DNA from: HGM11788 sp964654945
GTDB lineage: Bacteria; Bacillota; Clostridia; Lachnospirales; CAG-274
Reading direction: 5' to 3'
Assembly (NCBI GenBank): GCA_964654945.1
Contig: CAZZLN010000019.1
Coordinates: 1-27,051, forward strand
DNA length: 27,051 nucleotides
The notes below the pieces were generated by a model that had not been told where the DNA came from, made no database searches, and was given only the letters and a program-made list of their open reading frames with translations. Numbering within the stretch: position 1 is the first letter of the stretch; the number at the start of each line of letters is the position of its first letter. This document shows positions 1 to 6,145 of the stretch, in pieces. The position numbers and the translations under genes are program-made.

Positions 1-135
1 TCCTTCTTTGTGTTTATTGTATTGTAACATATGAATGTGTTTTGTGTCTACTTTTATAGTATAGCACCAGGCTTATTGCAGGAATATGATATTCAGTCAG
101 CAAGGACATTCGGGAGGCTTTAAAAGACTTATTTT

Positions 136-175
136 TTTGTTATTTGTTTTTTAACTTTGTTATTTGTTTTTTAAC
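136..175. repeat. 20-bp perfect tandem duplication upstream of birA
   Basis: Two head-to-tail identical 20-bp units (136-155 and 156-175), T-rich with a TTAAC end, lie just before the birA promoter. Function is unknown. An upstream-element-like or operator role for BirA is possible, but nothing in the sequence proves it. Confidence 0.8.
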
Positions 176-181
176 TTGGCG

Positions 182-210
182 TTGAATTTATATTGTGAAT
201 GTGATAAACT
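182..210 (+). promoter_or_regulatory. Probable promoter of the birA operon
   Basis: TTGAAT at 182-187, a 17-bp spacer, then TAAACT at 205-210 preceded by TG (202-203), an extended -10. It lies about 30 bp before the birA start and directly after the tandem 20-bp duplication. Each hexamer matches consensus at 4 of 6 bases, so this is a plausible but not certain call. Confidence 0.5.
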
Positions 211-238
211 AATTAGGTAAAGGATAAGGTTTGATAAT

Positions 239-1189
239 ATGAAATATGAAATTTTAAATTTGCTTAAAGAAAGAAATGATTTTGTTTCAGGACAGGAAAT
301 TGGAGAAAAATTTAATGTATCCAGAACTGCCGTATGGAAAAATATTTCAAAGCTTAAAAATGAGGGTTATAATATTATTTCCGTAAACAACAGAGGATAT
401 AAGCTTAAAAATGATGTAGATATATTAAATGAAAATGAAATAAAATACAGACCTTTGTTATTTCTTGATGAAACAGCATCTACAAATGATATAGCTAAAA
501 ATTATGCAAATAACGACTGTGAAGATGGTTTTCTTGTTGTGGCTGATAATCAATCGGCAGGCAAGGGCAGGCTTGGCAGAGTTTGGCAGTGTGAAAAATC
601 TGTTGCCCTTTGTATGAGTGTTGTTTTAAAGCCTGATATTATGCCATATGAAGCACCTCAGATTACTCTTATTGCCGGAATAGCCTGTGCAAAAGCAATT
701 AACAGAATAACAGGTCTTGACAGCAAAATTAAGTGGCCTAATGACATTATTATAAACGGCAAAAAGGTTACAGGAATACTTACTGAGATGAGTGCTGAAA
801 TTGAAAGAGTAAAATATGTTGTTGTAGGCATCGGAGTAAATATAAATAATGAGAGCTTTTCCGATGAAATTAAAAATAAGGCAACATCTGTGTTTATTGA
901 AACAGGTGTAAAGCATAAAAGAAGTGTATTTGCAGATGAAATTATAAGGGAACTTTTTTCTGTTTACAAAATATACTGTGAAAAAGGGTTGTCTGCACTT
1001 GTTGATGAATACAACAGCCTTTGTATAAATATTGGAAAATATGTTAAAACATCAGGCAGAGAAGAAATTGAGGGAAAAGCTTTAGGTATAAATGATAAGG
1101 GTGAAATTCTTATTGAAACTGACAGTGGTATAAAATCAGTGTTTTCAGGTGAGGTTTCACTTAGACTTAATGATAACACATATATTTAG
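239..1189 (+). CDS. birA: Bifunctional biotin-protein ligase / biotin operon repressor BirA
   Basis: Joins biotin to the acceptor lysine of biotin carboxyl carrier proteins through biotinyl-5'-AMP, and in two-domain versions also binds DNA to repress biotin genes. The 316-residue product has an N-terminal winged helix-turn-helix (about residues 1-60), the adenylate-binding loop GKGRLGR at 108-114, the KWPND motif at 165-169 and a C-terminal SH3-like segment (about 270-316). Length and order fit the two-domain family. The ATG has an AGGATAAGG ribosome site about 9 bases upstream. It leads an operon with the small gene at 1203 and dusB. I infer, without seeing an operator, that the DNA-binding domain makes it a repressor here too. 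Confidence 0.95.
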   Translation: MKYEILNLLKERNDFVSGQEIGEKFNVSRTAVWKNISKLKNEGYNIISVNNRGYKLKNDVDILNENEIKYRPLLFLDETASTNDIAKNYANNDCEDGFLVVADNQSAGKGRLGRVWQCEKSVALCMSVVLKPDIMPYEAPQITLIAGIACAKAINRITGLDSKIKWPNDIIINGKKVTGILTEMSAEIERVKYVVVGIGVNINNESFSDEIKNKATSVFIETGVKHKRSVFADEIIRELFSVYKIYCEKGLSALVDEYNSLCINIGKYVKTSGREEIEGKALGINDKGEILIETDSGIKSVFSGEVSLRLNDNTYI

Positions 1190-1202
1190 AAAGGATAAAT
1201 GT

Positions 1203-1535
1203 ATGGATAATAACAAAGATATTTTATGTTCAGCTTCTTTTTATAAACAGGGATATTTTTACAATAATAAATTTTCAGCCATTCCCGAAAATATAAAAAA
1301 GGAGCTTAAAGTTATAACGGTTTGCCTTAGTGAAAAAATAAGAGGTATATCAATTTTTGGCTTTTACAAGGATAACGGATATTTTTATATTGAAACAATG
1401 AATTTACCTGATGACCTTTTATATGATGAAATAGGTGCAAAGCTTGAAGTTAATCAGGTTGAAAATGAAAATCAAGAGCTTTTTAATTCTTTGTCGCTTT
1501 GGTACAGAACTTTTATTCTAAAGGAAATTAATTAA
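1203..1535 (+). CDS. Small conserved protein between birA and dusB (DUF6145-like)
   Basis: A 110-residue soluble protein with no signal peptide, membrane segment or recognised catalytic motif. It starts MDNNKDILCS and ends in an aromatic helix (SLWYRTFILKEIN). The ATG at 1203 is chosen over an in-frame ATG at 1149 because it follows AAAGGA at 1190-1195 and does not overlap birA. From memory, proteins of this size and pattern sit between birA and dusB in Lachnospiraceae and are called DUF6145; I could not check this. The stop lies one base before the dusB start, so the two are probably co-translated. Function unknown. Confidence 0.75.
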   Translation: MDNNKDILCSASFYKQGYFYNNKFSAIPENIKKELKVITVCLSEKIRGISIFGFYKDNGYFYIETMNLPDDLLYDEIGAKLEVNQVENENQELFNSLSLWYRTFILKEIN

Positions 1536-1536
1536 T

Positions 1537-2541
1537 ATGAAAATAGGAAATGTTGAGCTTGAAAACAACGTGTTTTTAGCACCTATGGCAGGCATTACTG
1601 ATAAGGTATACAGAGCTTTGTGCAAAGAAATGGGATGCGGACTTGTATATTCTGAAATGGTAAGTGCAAAGGGAATAAAGCATAATAATAAAAATACCAA
1701 TAGGCTTTTAGAGGTTGACCCTTTTGAAAGACCTTGTGCAATTCAGATTTTTGGTTCTGATCCTGATATTATGGGAGATATGGCTGAAAGGCTTAATGAA
1801 TATAAGGATATTGATATTTTGGATATTAATATGGGGTGCCCTGCGCCTAAAATTGTTAAAAACGGTGAGGGTTCAGCACTTACACTTAATCCGGAACTTG
1901 TTGGAAAAATCGTAAAATCTGTGTCACAGGCATCAGATAAGCCTGTTACTATTAAATTTAGAAAAGGCTTTGATGACAATCATATAAATGCAGTTGAAAT
2001 TGGCAAAATTGCAGAAAAAAATGGAGCTGCTGCAATAACTGTTCATGGCAGAACAAGAGAACAATACTATTCCGGAAAGGCTGACTGGGATATTATAAAA
2101 CAGGTTAAATCAGCTGTTAAGACTATACCTGTAATAGGAAACGGGGATATTTTTTCTCCTGAAGATGCCGCTAAAATGCTTGAATATACAGGCTGTGATG
2201 CAGTTATGATTGGCAGAGGATGTCAGGGAAATCCTTTTATATTTAAAAGAACTGTCAATTATCTTAAAACCGGTGAGCTTTTGCCCGAACCAAGCTTTGA
2301 AGAAAAGCTTTATTTTGCTCACAGACATCTTGATATGCTTGTTGATTTTAAAGGAGAGTATATAGGTGTCAGAGAAATGCGAAAGCACCTTGGCTGGTAT
2401 ATTAAGGGTATGCCTCATTCCGCTGAGATGAGAGTTAAGATAAATGCTACATCGGGAAAAGAAAATATGCACAGTGTAATTTATGAACTGAGCAGTAAAA
2501 TTAATAAAGGCTGCTTTAATAAAAACAGCAAAATAATGTAA
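1537..2541 (+). CDS. dusB: tRNA-dihydrouridine synthase B
   Basis: FMN-dependent TIM-barrel enzyme that reduces specific uridines to dihydrouridine in tRNA using NADPH. The 334-residue product begins with the usual strand (NVFLAPMAGITDKVYRAL), has the catalytic-cysteine motif NMGCPAPK (Cys about 101), the Lys/Arg substrate region KFRKGFDD, the HGRTREQYYSGKADW motif and the FMN-phosphate loop MIGRGCQGNPF, then the helical tRNA-binding C-terminus. Full length. A ribosome site AAAGGA at 1520-1525 precedes the ATG. It is the last gene of the birA operon, followed within 10 bp by an intrinsic terminator. The family call is firm; the B-type assignment rests on overall resemblance to Firmicutes DusB. 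Confidence 0.93.
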   Translation: MKIGNVELENNVFLAPMAGITDKVYRALCKEMGCGLVYSEMVSAKGIKHNNKNTNRLLEVDPFERPCAIQIFGSDPDIMGDMAERLNEYKDIDILDINMGCPAPKIVKNGEGSALTLNPELVGKIVKSVSQASDKPVTIKFRKGFDDNHINAVEIGKIAEKNGAAAITVHGRTREQYYSGKADWDIIKQVKSAVKTIPVIGNGDIFSPEDAAKMLEYTGCDAVMIGRGCQGNPFIFKRTVNYLKTGELLPEPSFEEKLYFAHRHLDMLVDFKGEYIGVREMRKHLGWYIKGMPHSAEMRVKINATSGKENMHSVIYELSSKINKGCFNKNSKIM

Positions 2542-2550
2542 TTATTCTTT

Positions 2551-2575
2551 AGCACTCTAAAAAGAGTGCTTTTTA
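2551..2575 (+). terminator. Intrinsic terminator of the birA-dusB operon
   Basis: Perfect 7-bp stem AGCACTC (2551-2557) / GAGTGCT (2564-2570), 6-base loop, followed directly by TTTT. It separates the housekeeping operon from the promoter-switch region. Confidence 0.9.
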
Positions 2576-2618
2576 AATTCAGATAACTAAGGAAACGGAA
2601 CAGGTAAAGGAGAGGGCT

Positions 2619-2666
2619 ATGCCTGAAACTGAAAAACCACCCGCTATGCAGGTGGATGATTATTGA
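2619..2666 (+). CDS. Possible 15-codon small ORF upstream of the promoter switch
   Basis: ATG at 2619 follows a strong AAAGGAG (2606-2612) and opens 15 codons (MPETEKPPAMQVDDY) that end before the left inverted repeat. The frame is open upstream to 2577 and reads polar and coding-like, so it could instead be the tail of a decayed gene. Its codons overlap the leftward terminator hairpin at 2632-2655. No plus-strand promoter was found for it. Low confidence that it is a real gene. Confidence 0.2.
   Translation: MPETEKPPAMQVDDY
2632..2655 (-). terminator. Intrinsic terminator facing the leftward invertible promoter
   Basis: Read on the minus strand, CCACC...GGTGG (2655-2651 / 2641-2637), extended inward by two further G-C pairs around an ATA loop, is followed at once by five T residues (plus-strand A 2632-2636). 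It lies about 130 bases downstream of the start expected from the minus-strand promoter at 2776-2804, so it should stop that transcript before dusB. The stem also resembles IS200-type end hairpins, which can act as terminators; either origin is possible. Confidence 0.7.
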
Positions 2667-2683
2667 GATTTAGCATTAAATAA

Positions 2684-2711
2684 TATGAAACATTTTATAT
2701 AATAATGTTGC
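2684..2711 (+). repeat. Left inverted repeat of the promoter switch
   Basis: 28 bp, reverse complement of 2839-2866 with no mismatch; pairing ends on both sides (2683 against 2867, 2712 against 2838). Internal dyad AACATT (2689-2694) / AATGTT (2704-2709). Confidence 0.92.
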
Positions 2712-2775
2712 ATACAGTATTTGCAAAAAACAAGTAAATAATACATTTTCAGAAAAAATTCAAGTATCTTTCTTA

Positions 2776-2804
2776 ATTATATATTATTGTGGAATTTTTG
2801 TCAA
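2776..2804 (-). promoter_or_regulatory. Perfect-consensus sigma-A promoter inside the invertible element, facing left (OFF)
   Basis: On the minus strand, TTGACA (2804-2799), exactly 17 bp, then TATAAT (2781-2776): all 12 consensus bases. Transcription would start near 2769 and run left, across the left repeat, into the terminator at 2655-2632. The best plus-strand candidate in the present orientation (TTCAAG 2759-2764, TATTAT 2782-2787) has a poor -35. Confidence 0.88.
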
Positions 2805-2838
2805 TACCTGTATTTACTTAGTTGGTAAAAAATAACAC

Positions 2839-2866
2839 GCAACATTATTATATAAAATGTTTCATA
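2839..2866 (-). repeat. Right inverted repeat of the promoter switch
   Basis: 28 bp, perfect reverse complement of 2684-2711. It abuts the AGGAGGT ribosome site (2866-2872) of the recombinase gene, so after inversion it would lie within that gene's 5' untranslated region. Confidence 0.92.
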
Positions 2867-2878
2867 GGAGGTATAAAA

Positions 2879-3445
2879 ATGAGTACAACTCAGCCAATCA
2901 GAAGGATTGAAGATATCAAGAATTTAAAAAATTATTATTTGGAAAGGGGGGAATATAGAAATTATCTTCTTGTGGTACTTGGTCTTAATACAGCACTTAG
3001 AGTATGCGATATTCTTAAACTTAAATGGTTAGATATTATTTTAGGGGGTGGGAAAAAGTTTAAAAAGCATATTGTGTTAGTTGAAAAAAAGACAGGTAAG
3101 ATAACGGAAATATACATAAATAAAGCTGTTAAGGAAGCAGTTGAGTTGTATATTTTAAAGTGTGGCATACAAGGAGAGTATGTAATAGCAAATAAGTATG
3201 GAAAACCTTTAAGCAGATTTCAGGCATTTAAAATTGTCAGTAATGCAGGCATTAAGTGTGGCATTGAAGGAAAAATAAGCTGTCATTCTCTTAGAAAGAC
3301 TTTTGGTTATCATGCGTGGAAAAATGGAACACCACCTGCTGTTCTTATGCAGATTTATAATCATAGTTCTTATGAAATAACAAAAAGGTATTTAGGTATC
3401 ATTCAGGATGATAAAGATGAAGTTTTTAAGGAATTGGAGCTGTAG
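2879..3445 (+). CDS. Small tyrosine recombinase, FimB/FimE-like; probable invertase of the adjacent promoter
   Basis: A 188-residue protein consisting almost only of the tyrosine-recombinase catalytic domain, the size of FimB/FimE-type inversion enzymes rather than phage integrases (about 300-400 residues). The catalytic set is visible: Arg41 (TALRVCD), a beta-hairpin Lys (KKTGK, 70-74), His136 and Arg139 (CHSLRK), His162 (YNHSS) and nucleophile Tyr171 (KRYLGI). The ATG at 2879 is chosen over a TTG at 2822 because of the AGGAGGT site at 2866-2872; the TTG version would run through the inverted repeat. The likely substrate is the 28-bp repeat pair next to it. Being first in the controlled operon, the gene would be transcribed mainly when the promoter faces right, a self-linked switch. 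The CHAP gene follows after 30 bp without a terminator. Confidence 0.88.
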   Translation: MSTTQPIRRIEDIKNLKNYYLERGEYRNYLLVVLGLNTALRVCDILKLKWLDIILGGGKKFKKHIVLVEKKTGKITEIYINKAVKEAVELYILKCGIQGEYVIANKYGKPLSRFQAFKIVSNAGIKCGIEGKISCHSLRKTFGYHAWKNGTPPAVLMQIYNHSSYEITKRYLGIIQDDKDEVFKELEL

Positions 3446-3475
3446 TATGTGTATTTGTAAAGGAGGAAATTTATT

Positions 3476-4588
3476 ATGAAGAAAATTATGGCATTATTGT
3501 TATCAATTATTATGATTTTTTCAGTTTCAGCTGCAACAAGTATAAATGTTTCGGCTGCAACTAATCCATATTCCTATTCAGGAGCACCAACAAGAGTATT
3601 AAAGTATAAAAATCCAACAATGAAGGGTGATGATGTTAAGTGGCTTCAGGCTGCTTTAAATTGCTATGGAATTGCTACAGATATTGATGGTTCATTCGGA
3701 CCTGCAACAAAGGAATCTGTACAAAGCTTTCAAAGGTCACAGGGACTTAGTGTAGATGGTTCATTTGGTCCTGCAAGCCGCAAGGCAATGATTAATTGGT
3801 TAGCAAGTCATGGCTATAGTCAAAATAGCGGCAGTTCATCTAACAATGCCCCTGCAGCCTCTACACTTTCAATAAGTGAAGCTAAATATCCCAGCGACAC
3901 ATTGACCAAGGGCAAAAGCTTTGGCATAAGAGGTATAATAAGTTCAAATTATACAATCACAAACGTTACTGCACAAATTAAATCAGGCAATACGGTTGTT
4001 CAGGTTAAATCTGTTAATCCAAATTCAACAAGTTATGATTTAAAGGGTGAAATCAATAATGCTATGGTATTTGGAAGGTTACCGGCAGCAAGCTATACAT
4101 TTGTTGTAACAGCAAGTGATCAAGTTACTACAAAGCAGTTGATTGAAACATCATTTAATATAGTTGGAAGTAGCGGCTCAAGTTCAAGCAGTGCATCAGG
4201 TTCACATTTGTATGATAATAGTAATCCGTTTTATCCTTCTTATGTGGGACAGTGTACATGGTATGCTTATGGAAGAGCTTATCAAATTTTAGGCAGTAAG
4301 CCTAATTTATCAACAAGAGGTGCACAGTATTGGTTTGAATACAATAAGTCAAATGGAATATATGCTTATGGTACACAGCCAAAAGTAAACTCTATTGTAT
4401 GCTGGAGAAATAATTCAGCAGGACATGTAGCTGTTGTTGATAAGGTTTACAGTGACGGAACAATATATATTAGTGAATATTGGGGTTCATCTGACAGAAA
4501 GCTGCATCAAAGAAGAATTAATCCTGCAACCTATAAGTCATCAAAACATGGAACATATTCATTGCAGGGTTATATTTACCTAAGATGA
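3476..4588 (+). CDS. Secreted peptidoglycan hydrolase: PG-binding, middle beta and CHAP domains
   Basis: A 370-residue exported protein predicted to cut peptidoglycan amide or peptide bonds. Signal peptide at residues 1-28 (basic MKK, hydrophobic core, VSAA end). Next come a PG_binding_1 domain (about 39-113, with two IDGSFGPAT / VDGSFGPAS half-repeats), a Ser/Asn linker, a beta-rich Ig-like domain (about 130-228), a Ser-rich linker and a C-terminal CHAP domain (about 245-370). Catalytic Cys260 lies in GQCTWYA and His317 in AGHVAVV. AAAGGAGG precedes the start. It is second in the operon behind the invertible promoter, so its production may be phase-variable. Target could be the cell's own wall (separation, remodelling) or a competitor's; the sequence does not decide. 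Confidence 0.9.
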   Translation: MKKIMALLLSIIMIFSVSAATSINVSAATNPYSYSGAPTRVLKYKNPTMKGDDVKWLQAALNCYGIATDIDGSFGPATKESVQSFQRSQGLSVDGSFGPASRKAMINWLASHGYSQNSGSSSNNAPAASTLSISEAKYPSDTLTKGKSFGIRGIISSNYTITNVTAQIKSGNTVVQVKSVNPNSTSYDLKGEINNAMVFGRLPAASYTFVVTASDQVTTKQLIETSFNIVGSSGSSSSSASGSHLYDNSNPFYPSYVGQCTWYAYGRAYQILGSKPNLSTRGAQYWFEYNKSNGIYAYGTQPKVNSIVCWRNNSAGHVAVVDKVYSDGTIYISEYWGSSDRKLHQRRINPATYKSSKHGTYSLQGYIYLR

Positions 4589-4603
4589 TAAGGAGTTGTT
4601 GAT

Positions 4604-5779
4604 ATGAAGAAATTTTTATCCGTAATATTAAGTATTTGTCTATTTGCTATTCCTGTATTTGCTGAAGATGATTATATTAATGAAGATTTTTTAAATGATC
4701 CTCCTATAGAAGATGCTGTTATGACAGATGATTCAGGGCAAACAGGATTTGATGAGGAAATTGAAAGTAATAATACTTCAAGTTTAAACAGTAACACTAA
4801 TATTAATCCAAGTGCAAACAGTACACCAAACGCAAATACTTCAAGTAATGTGGCGGGCAATACACCAAGTACAAGTACTTCAAGCAGTACCGTAAACAAT
4901 ACACCAAGTGCAAGCACTTCAGGCAGTACAGTAAGCAATACACCAAGTACAAGCACTTCAGACAGTACCGTAAGCAATGCACCAAATACAAGTGCTTCAA
5001 GCAGTATAGGAAGCAATGTACCAAGTACAAGCACTTCAGACAATATGGTAAGTAATACACCAAGTACAAGCGTTTCAGACAATACGGTAAGCAATGCACC
5101 AAGTACAAGTACTTCAGACAGTACAGTAAGCAATGTACCAAGCACCAGTATTTTAAATGAATTAAATAGCAGTAAAAACAATAATGCCTCAGATAAATCA
5201 TATAAGGGCAATATAAATGATTTTATTAATTCAAATGACGGTACAGATGATGAAAAATTGCTCAAAGAGGGTGTTAAGTCAAATGGAGAATATGCTAACT
5301 ATGTAAGTGTTCAGATTGGCTCAAATGTTATGATTGTTGGACAAACTGAGGATAATGCTGCAGAATATAAGATGGAAGCTGTTCCTTATATACAGGGAGG
5401 TTCTACAATGATACCATTAAGAGCTGTCACAAACCTCTTAATTAAGCCTGAGCAAAATTCTTTAGATGATGAGAGCAAAAGTTCAAATTCAACTATAGAG
5501 TCAGAAACGGATACTTCCAAATCAGCAGATTTATTGGTAAAATGGGATAATAGCTCAAAAACAGCAATTATATCAAGTGATTTATATGATATTAAGTTTA
5601 TAGACAATGCAAATTATATGATTGTAGGCGATTATAAATTTGATATAGCTAATGGAGCTAGAGCTGAAATAAAAGACGGCAGAATGTATATTCCTCTTAG
5701 AGCTTTATGTGAAGCACTTGGTGCTGATGTGGAATGGAAAGCAAATGAAAAAATAGTAATTTCTCTTCCCAGTTTATAA
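4604..5779 (+). CDS. Secreted Ser/Thr/Asn-rich repeat protein with copper-amine-oxidase-N-like domain
   Basis: A 391-residue exported protein: signal peptide 1-20 (cleavage after FAIPVFA), an acidic stretch, a long low-complexity stalk of Asn/Ser/Thr (about 50-195) holding 13-residue repeats (type NTPSTSTSDSTVS), and a C-terminal domain (about 220-391) with two motifs of the form MIPLRAV / YIPLRALCEALGADVEW. That pattern is typical of the copper amine oxidase N-terminal (stalk) domain of many clostridial secreted proteins, where it has no catalytic role. There is no LPXTG or membrane anchor. The gene starts 15 bp after the CHAP gene, with AAGGAG upstream, and ends the switch-controlled operon. 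A wall-associated or scaffold role is a guess from domain content; no enzyme activity is indicated. Confidence 0.82.
   Translation: MKKFLSVILSICLFAIPVFAEDDYINEDFLNDPPIEDAVMTDDSGQTGFDEEIESNNTSSLNSNTNINPSANSTPNANTSSNVAGNTPSTSTSSSTVNNTPSASTSGSTVSNTPSTSTSDSTVSNAPNTSASSSIGSNVPSTSTSDNMVSNTPSTSVSDNTVSNAPSTSTSDSTVSNVPSTSILNELNSSKNNNASDKSYKGNINDFINSNDGTDDEKLLKEGVKSNGEYANYVSVQIGSNVMIVGQTEDNAAEYKMEAVPYIQGGSTMIPLRAVTNLLIKPEQNSLDDESKSSNSTIESETDTSKSADLLVKWDNSSKTAIISSDLYDIKFIDNANYMIVGDYKFDIANGARAEIKDGRMYIPLRALCEALGADVEWKANEKIVISLPSL
4859..5152 (+). repeat. 39-bp in-frame tandem repeats
   Basis: Seven consecutive 39-bp units (4859-5131) plus a partial eighth, each encoding 13 residues that start Asn-x-Pro-Ser-Thr-Ser. 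Units differ by a few bases. Because 39 is a multiple of three, gain or loss of units would change stalk length without breaking the frame. Confidence 0.9.
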
Positions 5780-5798
5780 GTAAATATTATTTTTTTAG

Positions 5799-5827
5799 AC
5801 ACGCATCATTTTTGGTGCGTGTTTTTT
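5799..5827 (+). terminator. Intrinsic terminator of the switch-controlled operon
   Basis: 10-bp stem 5799-5808 / 5813-5822 (ACACGCATCA / TGGTGCGTGT, one T-G wobble), TTTT loop, then a T run 5823-5827. It defines the operon as recombinase, CHAP hydrolase and repeat protein. Confidence 0.93.
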
Positions 5828-5911
5828 GTATAAGAAAACCATGCGATAGTCGCGTAGTTCAAAATAGCTTAAGCGATAATACAGTAAAAAAGCTGCTAAT
5901 GTGATACAATA

Positions 5912-6061
5912 ATGTATGAAGGTAATAAGGCTGATATAGCTGATGAATATTCAAAGAAGCAGGAAGGTTAAAAAGAGGACAAAAAACCTGATAATTTTGA
6001 CCGTTTATTACAGGCAAGACTGTCTAAAATAATTTTGTGGACATTTAATATTGCAATTTAG
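5912..6061 (+). pseudogene. Possible gene remnant in the 5828-6088 intergenic stretch
   Basis: ATG at 5912 reads 19 codons (MYEGNKADIADEYSKKQEG), meets a stop at 5969, then continues in the same frame for 29 coding-like codons (with KPDNFDRLLQARLSK) to a stop at 6059-6061. The polar, charged composition looks like old coding sequence with one nonsense change, but I recognise no family. Elsewhere in the gap I see only a small GCGA/TCGC hairpin near 5844 and the next promoter. Confidence 0.25.
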
Positions 6062-6088
6062 AAATATTAAATTTTAATTTGTTTTTAA

Positions 6089-6117
6089 TTGCAAAATACC
6101 GGTTTTTTTGTTACAAT
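6089..6117 (+). promoter_or_regulatory. Promoter of the ABC-F gene
   Basis: TTGCAA (6089-6094), 17-bp spacer, TACAAT (6112-6117); about 28 bp before the ABC-F start. Confidence 0.7.
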
Positions 6118-6145
6118 GTAACGTGGACTAATTTCAGGAGGTAGA

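Larger units (their letters stand above)
2684..2866. other. Invertible promoter element (183 bp, bounded by 28-bp inverted repeats)
   Basis: Two perfect 28-bp inverted copies, 2684-2711 and 2839-2866, flank 127 bp that carry a perfect-consensus promoter on the minus strand. A tyrosine recombinase gene starts 13 bp beyond the right repeat, whose last base is the first base of that gene's AGGAGG ribosome site. Each repeat contains its own short dyad, AACATT - 9 bp - AATGTT, as expected for a pair of recombinase-binding arms around a crossover region. Flipping maps position x to 5550-x, moving the -35 to about 2746-2751 and the -10 to about 2769-2774 on the plus strand. That inversion really occurs is inferred from this architecture. 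Confidence 0.85.

Noticed and set aside
31..123. 30-codon frame at the left edge (MNVFCVYFYS...)
   Set aside because: No ribosome site, no recognised similarity and too short; treated as upstream noncoding DNA.
2822..2878. Longer recombinase start at TTG 2822
   Set aside because: It would translate through the right inverted repeat and lacks a ribosome site, whereas ATG 2879 has AGGAGGT at ideal distance.
4672..5265. Long open minus-strand frames across the Ser/Thr repeat gene
   Set aside because: They mirror the 39-bp repeats in other frames, give Leu/Val- or Tyr/Cys-rich low-complexity products and have no ribosome sites.
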